DNA of 64,000 nucleotides, taken from positions 2,852,001 through 2,916,000 of the forward strand of contig NZ_CP035319.1 of assembly GCF_004328705.1 (NCBI RefSeq). Reading direction: 5' to 3'. A program made the translations under genes and the position numbers. The DNA is from Rhodococcus sp. ABRD24. GTDB taxonomy: Bacteria > Actinomycetota > Actinomycetes > Mycobacteriales > Mycobacteriaceae. A model generated the notes under the pieces. It saw only the letters and a list, made by a program, of their open reading frames with translations. It was not told the origin of the DNA and ran no database searches. Every line of letters starts with the position of its first letter. Within the stretch, counting starts at the first letter, position 1. This document shows, piece after piece, positions 35,185-44,800 of the stretch.

Positions 35185-35781
35185 TCAGTGCACCCCCTCC
35201 TCGTTCTGCGGCAGCAGACCCGAGTCCAGAGCCTGTCGCAGTGTGGGTGCGGCAAGATCCTTGTCCGACAGCTTCCATTGCAGTGGGGTGCCGTCGCGTC
35301 CGACTGTGGGCCAGTCGATGCCGATTTCCGGATCCAGTGGGCTCACCTCGTGCTCGCGCTCGGGGTTGTAACCCGTCGAACACATGTACACCACGGTCGA
35401 GCCGTCCTCGAGGGACAGGAAAGCGTGGCCGAGACCTTCGGAGATGAAGCTCGCTCGCCGGTCGATGTCGTCGAGCAGGATCGAATCCCACTGCCCGAAC
35501 GTGGGCGAGCCGACCTGTAAATCGACCACGACGTCGAGCACCGCGCCATTTACGCATGTGACGTACTTGGCCTGCCCGGGCGAGGCGTCGGCGAAGTGCA
35601 CGCCGCGCAGTACACCCGCTGCGGATACCGAGCAGTTCGCCTGCTGCAGATCCAGTGTCCGGCCGGTGGCATCCGAGAATCCGGGCTCCTTGAACCACTC
35701 GAGGAACAGCCCTCGGTCGTCGCTGAACTGTCGGGGCGTGATCTCCCACGCTCCTGGAACCTTCAATTCCCGATAATCCAT
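35185..35781 (-). CDS. rmlC: dTDP-4-dehydrorhamnose 3,5-epimerase RmlC
   Basis: Product of 198 residues, cupin fold. Seen: FSDDRGLFLEWFKEPGF, the active-site His region GVLRGVHFADAS, KYVTCVNGAVLDVVVDL, ISEGLGHAFLSLED (second conserved His) and YMCSTGYNPEREHEV. Epimerises dTDP-4-keto-6-deoxyglucose on the way to dTDP-rhamnose, the linker sugar between peptidoglycan and arabinogalactan. ATG 35781 is 2 bases after the rmlA stop; an overlapping GTG 35790 is also possible. Partner rmlB lies at 48.8 kb; no rmlD is visible in the window. Confidence 0.95.
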   Translation of the reverse strand: MDYRELKVPGAWEITPRQFSDDRGLFLEWFKEPGFSDATGRTLDLQQANCSVSAAGVLRGVHFADASPGQAKYVTCVNGAVLDVVVDLQVGSPTFGQWDSILLDDIDRRASFISEGLGHAFLSLEDGSTVVYMCSTGYNPEREHEVSPLDPEIGIDWPTVGRDGTPLQWKLSDKDLAAPTLRQALDSGLLPQNEEGVH

Positions 35782-35783
35782 GA

Positions 35784-36659
35784 TCACCATTCTCTACCGC
35801 GGTCGAGCAGTGCCAGCAGGTACGTGCCGTAGCCGGACTTGACCAGCGGTTCGGCGCGCTCACGCAGCTCGTCGTCGGAAATGAAGCCGCGTCGCCACGC
35901 GACCTCCTCGGGCACGCCGATCTTGAGACCCTGCCGCTGCTCGATGGTCCGCACGTAGTTGGACGCGTCGAGCAACGAGTCGAATGTGCCGGTATCCAAC
36001 CAAGCAGTGCCACGCGGAAGAACCTCGACCTGCAGCCGTCCGGCCTCGAGATATGTCCGGTTGACGTCGGTGATCTCGTATTCGCCACGCGCGGACGGCT
36101 CGAGGTCGCGGGCGATGGACACGACGTCGTTGTCGTAGAAGTACAGCCCCGGCACCGCATAGTTGGAGCGCGGCGTCGCCGGCTTCTCCTCCAGTGAGAC
36201 TGCCATCCCGTCGTCGTCGAACTCGATGACGCCGTACGCGCGGGGTTCGGACACCCAGTAGCCGAACACGGCGCCGCCTTTGACGTGGTGGAAGCGGGTG
36301 AGCGTCGTGCCCAGGCCAGGGCCGTAGAAGATGTTGTCACCCAAGACGAGCGCGACGGAGTCGGTGCCGATGTGGTCGGCGCCGAGCACGAAGGCCTGCG
36401 CGAGACCGTTCGGTTCGGCCTGCACCTGATAGCTCAGCGAAATCCCGAAGCGGGACCCGTCGCCGAGGAGTAGACGGAACTGCTCGGCGTCGCCGGGGGT
36501 GGTGATGATCAGGATGTCGCGGATCCCGGCCAATAGGAGCGTGGTGAGCGGGTAGTAGATCATCGGCTTGTCATAGACCGGCACAAGCTGCTTGCTCACA
36601 CCGAGCGTGATCGGGTGCAGTCGGCTGCCCGTGCCGCCGGCCAGGATGATTCCGCGCAT
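35784..36659 (-). CDS. rmlA: Glucose-1-phosphate thymidylyltransferase RmlA
   Basis: Product of 291 residues, normal for the family. Nucleotide-binding start [20 protein letters not shown], then [26 protein letters not shown] (metal Asp region), [20 protein letters not shown] and [15 protein letters not shown]. It makes dTDP-glucose from glucose-1-phosphate, the first step to dTDP-rhamnose. ATG 36659 begins exactly at the family N-terminus, although the ribosome site is weak. First of the rmlA-rmlC-protease set, 117 bases after fprA. Confidence 0.96.
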   Translation of the reverse strand: MRGIILAGGTGSRLHPITLGVSKQLVPVYDKPMIYYPLTTLLLAGIRDILIITTPGDAEQFRLLLGDGSRFGISLSYQVQAEPNGLAQAFVLGADHIGTDSVALVLGDNIFYGPGLGTTLTRFHHVKGGAVFGYWVSEPRAYGVIEFDDDGMAVSLEEKPATPRSNYAVPGLYFYDNDVVSIARDLEPSARGEYEITDVNRTYLEAGRLQVEVLPRGTAWLDTGTFDSLLDASNYVRTIEQRQGLKIGVPEEVAWRRGFISDDELRERAEPLVKSGYGTYLLALLDRGREW

Positions 36660-36776
36660 GTATTGCAGTGTTTCATGCACCGGCGCGGGATTTCGTGAGA
36701 GTGGCCAGGGCTGGCCGTTCCGCGTCCGGATTGCCGCCTCCGCCAGGGTGTCGACCCCGTTGCGCACACCGACCCG

Positions 36777-38150
36777 CTATGTTTGATCTCGTGGTTGCGT
36801 GCCGATAGTGACCAGTTCGTCGCGTTCGACGATTTTGATGCGATCCCGGCCACACGCTGCGCCGAGTTCTCTTTCTGCGGAGTCGATCCGGAGCCAGCCG
36901 TCCCAGTCGACCGTCCGAAGGTTGCGGTCCCGGAGTAGGCCGTCGACGCCCTGCCTGTCGAGGCGCGGACGAGCGTCGGCGGCGACCCGCGCGAGCAGGG
37001 TGTCAACGGTCTGGCGGGCGTCGGACTTCGTCGACCCGATCAGCCCGACGGGGCCGCGCTTGATCCATCCCGTCGTGTAAAGCCCGGGAACGTGATTGCC
37101 GTGATTGTCGACGACAGCGCCCGCGACGTGTGGGACGGTGTTGGAGGCATGATCGAACGGGACGCCAGCCAGTGCTGTGCTCGCGTACCCGACGGCGCGG
37201 TAGACCGCCTGCACGTCATGCTCGACGAACTCGCCGGATCCGAATGCGTGCCCGTATCCGTCAGGGGCCATGACCTCGGTGCGCAGACCCTCGACGGTGT
37301 CGGCGCCGAGGACTGCAGCCGGAGCGTGGTGGAAGTGCAGGTACACCCGCCGTGATGCCGTGCGCCGGTCTGCCGGGATGCGGGACCACTCGCGCATGGT
37401 CTCCACGATGTGGTGGACCGGGGTGAACTGCCGCGTCATCCGGTCGAGGTGCGGATTCGATTCGAGATCAGCAGGATTCACTATCACGTCGACGTCGAGC
37501 TGGTCACCGAGTTCGCGAAGCTCTATCGGCGAGAAGCGGACGTCGGCGGGGCCGCGCCGGGCGAACAGGTGGACGTCACGAATCGGGTTCGCCGCGAGGT
37601 CTTGGTACACCCTGTCGGAAACGTCGGTATCGGACAACGTATGCGCGTGCTTGATCAGCATCCGGGTCACATCCAAGGCGACGTTGCCCGCGCCGATCAC
37701 GGCCACCGACTCGGCGCTCAGTGGCCACGTGGTGTGTGCGTCCGGATGCCCGTTGTACCAGGAGACGAAGTCGGCTGCGCCGAACGATCCGGGTAGTCGG
37801 ATACCGGGGATGTCCAGCGTCGCATCGCGGGAGGCGCCGGTGGCGATGATGACAGCGTCGTAGGCATCGCGCAGTTCGTCGACGGTGATTTCGGTTCCGA
37901 TCTCGATGTTGCACAACAGGCGAATGTTGCTGCCGTCGAGCACGCCGTGGAGCGATTCGACAATCTTCTTGATTCTCGGATGGTCGGGCGAAACCCCGTA
38001 CCGGACAAGCCCGTAGGGGGCTGGAAGGAGCTCGATAAGGTCGATCTTCGTGCGCGGCGCAAGATGGGAGAGGACGCCGGCCGCATGGATGCCGGCGGGT
38101 CCGGCTCCGACGACGGCGACGTGAAGGGGTGGAGACGACAGCGACGTCAA
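36777..38150 (-). CDS. fprA: Ferredoxin-NADP+ reductase, FprA type
   Basis: Product of 457 residues, adrenodoxin-reductase-like. FAD site HVAVVGAGPAGIHAAGVLSH, GLVRYGVSPDHPRIK, the NADP site VAVIGAGNVALDVTRML and RRGPADVRFSPIELREL, then VYRAVGYAS and YTTGWIKRGPVGLIGSTKSD. It passes electrons from NADPH to ferredoxin, often for P450 or other redox enzymes; no P450 is in the window. Encoded 30 bases after the ferredoxin gene, so they form a redox pair. Confidence 0.95.
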   Translation of the reverse strand: MTSLSSPPLHVAVVGAGPAGIHAAGVLSHLAPRTKIDLIELLPAPYGLVRYGVSPDHPRIKKIVESLHGVLDGSNIRLLCNIEIGTEITVDELRDAYDAVIIATGASRDATLDIPGIRLPGSFGAADFVSWYNGHPDAHTTWPLSAESVAVIGAGNVALDVTRMLIKHAHTLSDTDVSDRVYQDLAANPIRDVHLFARRGPADVRFSPIELRELGDQLDVDVIVNPADLESNPHLDRMTRQFTPVHHIVETMREWSRIPADRRTASRRVYLHFHHAPAAVLGADTVEGLRTEVMAPDGYGHAFGSGEFVEHDVQAVYRAVGYASTALAGVPFDHASNTVPHVAGAVVDNHGNHVPGLYTTGWIKRGPVGLIGSTKSDARQTVDTLLARVAADARPRLDRQGVDGLLRDRNLRTVDWDGWLRIDSAERELGAACGRDRIKIVERDELVTIGTQPRDQT

Positions 38151-38180
38151 GGTGCAGCTCCTCGGAAGTTCTGAGCGCGC

Positions 38181-38504
38181 TCAGTCTGGCGTCTTCGGCT
38201 GGACCGCCGCGACGATGGGGTGATCGCGATGGATCGGACCTTTCCGGGTGCCACCTCCTGGCGAGCCGAGGCTGGCGAAGAAGTCGACATTCGCGGTGTA
38301 GTAGGAGGCGAAATCGGCAGGAAGATCGTCTTCGTAGAATATGGCTTCAACTGGGCAAACTGGTTCGCATGCACCGTAATCCACACATTCGTCAGGATGG
38401 ATGTAGAGCATCCGTCCGCCCTCGTAGATGCAGTCGACAGGGCATTCCTCGATGCACGCCTTGTCTTTGAGATCCACGCATGGCAGTGCAATCACATACG
38501 TCAT
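38181..38504 (-). CDS. fdxA: 7Fe-type ferredoxin with one cluster Cys replaced by Tyr
   Basis: Product of 107 residues, actinobacterial FdxA/FdxC type: MTYVIALPCVDLKDKACIEE, CPVDCIYEGGRMLYIHPDE, then CVDYGACEPVCPVEAIFYED. In the canonical protein the last motif is CVDCGACEPVCP; here the second Cys (about residue 43) is Tyr, with codon TAC instead of TGC. That Cys normally ligates the [4Fe-4S] cluster, so this protein may carry a [3Fe-4S] cluster there. Electron partner is the adjacent FprA. A minus-strand TAGCGT box lies 7 bases before the ATG. Confidence 0.93.
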   Translation of the reverse strand: MTYVIALPCVDLKDKACIEECPVDCIYEGGRMLYIHPDECVDYGACEPVCPVEAIFYEDDLPADFASYYTANVDFFASLGSPGGGTRKGPIHRDHPIVAAVQPKTPD

Positions 38505-38511
38505 GGGCGCT

Positions 38512-38517
38512 ACGCTA
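38512..38517 (-). promoter_or_regulatory. -10 box (TAGCGT) of fdxA
   Basis: Minus-strand TAGCGT ends 7 bases before the fdxA ATG at 38504, predicting a leaderless fdxA-fprA transcript. Confidence 0.5.
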
Positions 38518-38748
38518 GAACTTCAACAGCGGTTGAGGTCAAGTCTGCGGCGAGAATCCCGTTCCGCCTGTGTGTCGAGAAGCTCGACTGGACTGCTGCG
38601 GAGACATCGCCTCAGCTGATTGTCACGAGTAGCGTTGTCACGCTGAGGATTAGGCAAGAATGGAACGGCTGCCGAGTGGAGCGGATCTCGAGTCGAGTTC
38701 TCGGGGCATCGCCGCCGGACCAGCTCGGGGGAGTGGTCCGATCGAGAT

Positions 38749-38790
38749 ATGTGTTGAGATCTCCTCCAACTTTGGTGACTTGCAACACAT
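38749..38790. promoter_or_regulatory. Inverted repeat upstream of the FAD-linked oxidase gene
   Basis: atgtgttg (38749-38756) and caacacat (38783-38790) are perfect inverted copies 26 bases apart, about 45 bases before the start codon. Spacing suits two half-turn-phased sites or a looped operator; the regulator is unknown. Confidence 0.35.
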
Positions 38791-38832
38791 TTAGTCGAAA
38801 TTTTGGCCATCGATCGGGATATCGTGCCGAGC

Positions 38833-40203
38833 ATGCATGGCATCGAGAATTTGAACGTACTCGCACATCGACTGTCACCGGGCTCTCTGCTCACAGATCC
38901 TGACTTGCTCGAGTCCTATCGGCAGGATTGGAGTTTTGATCCGGATTCCGGAACGCCTGCGGCAGTTGTCCGCGCCGCCGACAGGGCGGAAGTCGAGGAA
39001 GTGCTCAGGTTCGCCAACGAATACGGCATTCCGGTGGTACCCCGTGGATCGGGAACCAGCGTGGTCGGGGGTTCCACGGCTATCGACGGAGCCATCACCC
39101 TCAGCCTCGAGCGGATGACCGCCATCAATGTCGACCCGGCATCACGGACTGCTGTCGTCGAGCCAGGAGCTCTCACTGTCGACGTCAAGTTGGCTGCCGC
39201 CGCCGCTGGTTTGTTCTATCCCCCGGATCCGTCGTCGTACGAGATCTGCTCGATCGGCGGCAATGTGGCGACCAATGCGGGCGGGCCGTGCTGTGCGAAA
39301 TACGGTGTTACCAGTGACTATGTATTGGGTATGACGGTTGTTCTCGCCGATGGTTCAGCCGTTGAGCTCGGTGGGGCTCGTGTGAAGGATTCACCTGGTT
39401 TGGCGTTGGCGAAGCTCTTCGTCGGAAGCGAGGGGACCCTCGGGGTGATCACCAGCATCACACTGCGTCTCGTCCCTCATCCCTCTCCGGCGCACACTCT
39501 GGTTGCCTACTTCCCGCACATGCGCGAAGCAGCTGCTGCCTCGCACGATATTGCGGTTGCTCTCCGGCCGTCCCAGCTCGAGATCATGGACAACGCCGCT
39601 GTCAATGTGGCAGAGGACTTCCTCAGGATGGATCTCGACCGGACGGCAGGAGCGCTGCTGATTGCATGCTCCGATGCGGGCGCAGCAGCGGAGAGTGAGG
39701 TGGCCAGGATGGAGAAGATCTGCGAAAAACTCAACAGCACAGCTGTCTTCAAGACCGACGACCGGTTCGAAGGGGAGCTGTTCGATCGCCCGCGTCATGC
39801 GATCTATGAGGCGCTCGAGAAGGCCGGAGTGGTGATCAGTGACGACGTAGCGGTACCAAATCGACATCTCTCGGCGTTGACCGAGGGCCTAGCAGCAATA
39901 GCGGAGCGGAATCGCACGACCATCGTCAGTTGCACACATGCTGCCGATGAACTGACCCACCCAGTCCTGAGCTACCCCCACGGCAACGAATCCGCCGCTG
40001 TCGCTGCAGCGGTGGCGAGAAGGGAAGTTCATGAACTCGTTGCTGCACTCGGTGGCACCATTTCGACCGAGTACGGTATTGGCCGTCAGAAGAGAGCCGC
40101 TCTGGCAGCCAGCGTGGCACCGGAACTCCTATCGCTGCACCGGCGCATCAAGCAAGCAATCGATCCATCCAACATCCTCAATCCCGATGTTCTGATCCCG
40201 TAG
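38833..40203 (+). CDS. FAD-linked 2-hydroxyacid dehydrogenase (GlcD/D-lactate dehydrogenase type)
   Basis: About 456 residues, VAO-fold FAD oxidase. FAD-binding stretches: YGIPVVPRGSGTSVVGGSTA, VVEPGALTVDVKLAA, CSIGGNVATNAGGPCCAKYG. The C-terminal substrate domain ends with STEYGIGRQKRAAL and SNILNPDVLIP, as in glycolate oxidase GlcD and D-lactate dehydrogenases. It likely oxidises a D-2-hydroxyacid and feeds electrons to a quinone or flavoprotein. No GlcE/GlcF partner is adjacent, so it is probably single-subunit. ATG 38833 is preferred over TTG 38803. Confidence 0.88.
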   Translation: MHGIENLNVLAHRLSPGSLLTDPDLLESYRQDWSFDPDSGTPAAVVRAADRAEVEEVLRFANEYGIPVVPRGSGTSVVGGSTAIDGAITLSLERMTAINVDPASRTAVVEPGALTVDVKLAAAAAGLFYPPDPSSYEICSIGGNVATNAGGPCCAKYGVTSDYVLGMTVVLADGSAVELGGARVKDSPGLALAKLFVGSEGTLGVITSITLRLVPHPSPAHTLVAYFPHMREAAAASHDIAVALRPSQLEIMDNAAVNVAEDFLRMDLDRTAGALLIACSDAGAAAESEVARMEKICEKLNSTAVFKTDDRFEGELFDRPRHAIYEALEKAGVVISDDVAVPNRHLSALTEGLAAIAERNRTTIVSCTHAADELTHPVLSYPHGNESAAVAAAVARREVHELVAALGGTISTEYGIGRQKRAALAASVAPELLSLHRRIKQAIDPSNILNPDVLIP

Positions 40204-40411
40204 CCAGGTCAGGGCGCGCTTCTCGAATCAGTACGGCGTGCACCACAGTGACCCCGGGCACCGCGAGGCTGGACGGACCTTGTCGGTGATCTGGGAAGGC
40301 TGTGTATCGGTGCTCGCGAGGAGGTGGTCCCAGTGAGTTAAGCTCGCCGAACATGGCGAGCCGGGAAGTCTGGTCGGCGAACAGTTACTCCTTCGACCAT
40401 CAAGGCGTGCA

Positions 40412-41776
40412 ATGCGAAGAATTTTGCGGCCATTCCCGGTACGCGGCGGGGCCTATCTCGAAGCCGATTGGCGTCGGGAGGCGTTGCGCACCAACCTGTG
40501 GCTGGTACCGGCTATCGAGGCGATCGTCGTCATCGGGCTCTTCGGCGTGACGCAGGCGCTCGACCGGGCGGTCTACTCCAGCGATACGGCATGGCCGTCC
40601 TGGGTGGTGAGTGGCACCGCGGATGCGGCCCGGCAGACTCTGACCACCATCGCGGCCGCGCTGATCACGGTGGTCGGCGTCGTGTTCTCGATCACGATCG
40701 TCGCGCTGACCCTCGCTTCCACCCAGTTCGGTCCGCGCATGTTGCGCAACTTCATCCGCGACCGCGGAACGCAGTTGACCCTGGGCACGTTCGTGGCCAC
40801 CTTCCTCTACGCCGTCATGGTGCTGGTCTCGATCAGTCCGGGGCCGCACGGCGACTTTGTGCCACACCTGTCCGTCACGGTCGCGCTTGCATTGACGGTT
40901 ACCGATCTCGCAGTTCTGATCTACTTCATAAACCACATCACCACGACCATCCAACTGCCACAAGTCATTGCGGGTATCGCAGCCGATCTATCCGAGGAGA
41001 TCGATGTTCAGAGCGATGCCACGGAGGACCAGTGCCGCAGCGGCCCGTCCGTGGAGGAATCGCTGGCCTTGATCCATGAGAGCGGCGCCGTCGTCTACAC
41101 CCCACGTAGCGGCTACCTACAGTTCATCCGGCACGAAACGCTGGTGCAGATCGCGACCGACGCCGGAGCCGTCATCCACCTGCCCTATCGGCCCGGGCAC
41201 TTCCTCGTCCGTGGGCATGTCCTCGCCCACGTGTGGCCGGCGGAAGCGGCTGGCCAAGTTGCCGAGCATCTCGAGCGTGGGCACGTCACCGGGCCGTACC
41301 GCACGCTGACTCAGGACGTGTCCTTCGCGGTCGACCAGCTCGTCGAAATAGCTTTGCGTGCCCTCTCTCCCGCCGTCAACGACACCTTCACCGCGCTGAA
41401 CTGCATCGACTGGCTCAGCGACGGCCTGTGTCGGATCACCACCGACTGGCAGCCGAGACGGATCCGCCGCGATCGTGACGGACGCATCCGTCTGATCACC
41501 TACCAGCCCGAGTACGACCGGCTTGTGCAACGCGCCTTCGAGAAGATCCGTCAGGCCAGCGGAGGTATGCCTGCTGTGATGATCCGTCAACTCGATGCAC
41601 TTGCCAAGATCCTCGGGAAGACGGATGTGCTCGAACGTCGGCAGGTGCTCCTCGATCAAGCCGCGATGATCCAGCGGGCCAACCTCGCCACGGTGACCGA
41701 GGCAGCCGATCGCGACGACGTAAGCCGCCGCTATCAGGTATTGCTCGACCTGAACGACCAACTCGAGAAGGGTTGA
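40412..41776 (+). CDS. DUF2254-family membrane protein
   Basis: Product of 454 residues. Four N-terminal membrane segments (about residues 30-190): LWLVPAIEAIVVIGLFGVTQ, one around TTIAAALITVVGVVFSITIV, one around LGTFVATFLYAVMVLVSI, and one around VALALTVTDLAVLIYFINHI. A cytosolic C-terminal half follows, with YLQFIRHETLVQIATDAGAV, RALSPAVNDTFTALNCIDWL. The order matches DUF2254, a widespread membrane family of unknown function. Alone between two unrelated units; weak ribosome site. Confidence 0.85.
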   Translation: MRRILRPFPVRGGAYLEADWRREALRTNLWLVPAIEAIVVIGLFGVTQALDRAVYSSDTAWPSWVVSGTADAARQTLTTIAAALITVVGVVFSITIVALTLASTQFGPRMLRNFIRDRGTQLTLGTFVATFLYAVMVLVSISPGPHGDFVPHLSVTVALALTVTDLAVLIYFINHITTTIQLPQVIAGIAADLSEEIDVQSDATEDQCRSGPSVEESLALIHESGAVVYTPRSGYLQFIRHETLVQIATDAGAVIHLPYRPGHFLVRGHVLAHVWPAEAAGQVAEHLERGHVTGPYRTLTQDVSFAVDQLVEIALRALSPAVNDTFTALNCIDWLSDGLCRITTDWQPRRIRRDRDGRIRLITYQPEYDRLVQRAFEKIRQASGGMPAVMIRQLDALAKILGKTDVLERRQVLLDQAAMIQRANLATVTEAADRDDVSRRYQVLLDLNDQLEKG

Positions 41777-41871
41777 GGTGGCGTGTCGGGATGACGTCAC
41801 GCACAGCCGATTGTTCGCCCCGAGAAGGGAACACCAGTCTCTGGACTGCTCGGCCCCGTGAAGAGCCGAGA

Positions 41872-44800
41872 CTAGGTGCGCTGCGGGCCGTCCTCACCGG
41901 CGAGCGCAGTTCTGCTCGCGAGCCATGATGCGATCTGCGTTCTCGATGTGAAGTCGAGCTTGGCGAGGATCCTCTCGACATGCCCGTCGACTGTTCGTGT
42001 CGAGATGACGAGTGATTCGGCGATCGCTCGATTGCTCAGTCCCCTGGAGACCAGTGCGGCAATCTCATGCTCTCGTTTCGTCAAGGGTGACGTCGGTGTG
42101 GCCGACTCGTGAGGTTGACGCTGGCCGGCTGTTCGGGCGGCGCCGATTGCCAGATCGATAGCGGCATCCTTGTCCAGCTTGAGATGCGACTCCGACAGTT
42201 CGGTCATCCGTTTGTTTCCCAGCACGTTCGCTGCCTTCTTCGCCGACTCGATCGAGTCGCGCTGCAGATGTGGGCCGAAGGCCTCGACCGAGGTACCGAG
42301 CCTGCTCCAGACCGCGCCGGCCGCGGCCACCAGTTCAGCTGCCCGGTCGAAGTTCGATGTGGACGCCGCAATCCAGGAGAGCAGCTCGATGGTGAGTGCG
42401 GTGCAGATGCTGTCCTTGAAGTCGTGCTGCATGGACAGCGCGTCGAGGGCGTCCTGCTGGGCTCGGTCGAATTCCTCGAGATGCCAGTGGCAGACTCCGC
42501 TGATCCACAATGCGTACGAGCGTGCCCACCTTTCGCCCTGTCCGTTACTGAGTGCCAGGGCATCACGACACGTCTGCAAGGCCTCGATGTGGTGACCGTT
42601 GTAGGTCTGGGCCATGGCCAGCTGGAACTGGGTCGTGAGTTGTGAGGCGAGGTCTCCTAGCTCTACGTGTCGAGTGAGAGCCTGCTCGAGCAGGTTGATC
42701 GCACCCGCCGCGTCACCAGAGAAGAGGTGGTGCTCCGCTTTCCATTGCGCAACATGTGTTGCGAGCCGAGGGTCGTCATTCTTGCGGGCCAACTCATCAC
42801 ACTCGGCCAACCATGCCGCAGCGCTGTTGCGGTCCCCTTGGATGAGCGCAACCCAGGCCGCTACCCAGAGAGCCTCTCCATGCTGCGGGTTGGGATCAAC
42901 CATTGCAGCCAGGATCTCTTCGAGGCACCGTCGCCCATCACTGAGAAAGCCTCCGGCTATCCAGTGATATCGAAGGAGCGCTGCAAGTTCTGCCGCAGAT
43001 CCCAACTCCTCCGGAGTGTTGGTCGACCACTCCAGTGCGGAGATCAGATTCGAGTGATTGCGGCGCGTCTCTGCCAATGCTTCCGCTTGGCCCGGTCCGC
43101 ACCAGGTCTCGACCATCCGCGCGGCGCGATCGAGGTAGTGGTCACGGTGGCGGCGTTTGACGGTAGCGTAATCGCCTGAGGTAGAAAGTATTTCGGAACC
43201 ATACTCGCGTACTGTCATCAGCTGGCGGTATCGGACGATTTCGCCGTCGCGATCGGTTACGAGAATCGACTTGGCCACCAATCGGTCCAGCACATCGAGT
43301 ATGACGTCCGGGGTGAGGTCGCCGAATCCGCATACTTGTTCCGCGGCTTCGAGATCGAAATTGCCTGCAAACACGGAAAGCCTTGACCACAAGACCTTTT
43401 CGGGTTCAGTGCACAGTTCGTAACTCCAGTCGATGAGTGCACGCAGAGTCTGCTGCCGCGGCAACGCCACTCGGTCTCCGCTGGTCAGCAGCTGGAATCG
43501 ACGATCGAGGCGCTCGACGATTTGTGTTACGGACAGGGTTCGAAGGCGGGCCGATGCGAGTTCGATTGCAAGTGGAATTCCGTCGAGCCGGTTGCACAAT
43601 TGCACGATGGCGTTCGCGTTCCGCTCGGTCACCTCGAACTCGGGAGTGATGCTGCGGGCCCGGTCGATCAGAAGGCGTACCGCCTCGAAATGGTCGATAC
43701 CGTCGGGCGTACAGGGCCCGTCCAGCGGTGGCGTGGACAGGGGCGGAATCACGTAGATGTGCTCACCGGCGATGGAGAGCGGTTCTCTGCTGGTGGCAAG
43801 GATTCGAACACCGCGCGCTTCGACGAGCAGCTCTGCGACCATGGTGGCCGCCGCCCGGAGAAGATGCTCACAGTTGTCGAGCACAATCAGCATCTGGCGG
43901 TCGTGTAAGTAGTCGATGAGTTTGCCGATCGCCTCACGATTGGACTGATCCGGTACCGCCAGGGCTGACACGACGGCGTCGGCGACGCGAGACGCATCTT
44001 CGACACTCGCCAACTCGACGATGCGCACCCCGTCGCGGAAGGTCTTGCGGGAGCGTTCGGCGAGTTCGTAAGCGATCCTCGTCTTACCAACTCCCCCTGG
44101 ACCTGTCAGCGTCACCAGGCGGGATTCCGCAAGTGTCGTTCGCGCCTCGGAGAGGAGCCTTTTCCTACCGACGAAACTGGTCACCGCGATGTGCGGGACA
44201 GCTCTGGTGCGTGGATTCTGCCGTCGCGAAGCGGGGCGAATCGCCGGCGGTTGCTCAGCCATGCGATCGCGGGCGAGGGCTGGTAGTGCCATCTCGCCAA
44301 CAGTCAGCCCGCAAGTGCGTTGGGCATTGCGCAGGTCGTCGCCCAACTCTGCCGCGGAACTGTGCCGGGCGGCCGGATCCTCCGCCATTGCGCGCTCGAT
44401 CACCTTACGCACAGCTTCGGGTAGCCCATCCAGGTTCAGATCTGGACCCTGTACGGTGTCGGCCTGCACGGGCGGGATATGGGACGGCTCGACGCTCTGT
44501 TGTTCCAACTGCGCGTACCCGGTGAGAGCGCTGAGAAGCAGAGCTCCCAGATCGTAGACGTCCGATGCAACGCTCGGCGGCTCTGCCGGGATCAGTTCTG
44601 GTGGTGTACAGGTTTGCGGCGCCGCCTCGAAGTTGGTAGACGGTCGAACGTCATCGCAGACGCGAGCGATGCCGAAATCGGTGAGTTGAGGTTCGTTGTA
44701 CTCGCTGAAGATCACATTCGTGGGCTTGACGCCTTGATGGACTACCCCGGCCCGGTGCGCGGTCTCCAGTGCGCCAGCGAGCTTCACCCCGATATCGAGA

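Larger units (their letters stand above)
38505..38832. other. Divergent intergenic region with inverted repeat
   Basis: 328 bases between fdxA and the FAD-linked oxidase gene. It holds the fdxA -10 box and the inverted repeat at 38749-38790, listed separately; no gene seen. Confidence 0.5.
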
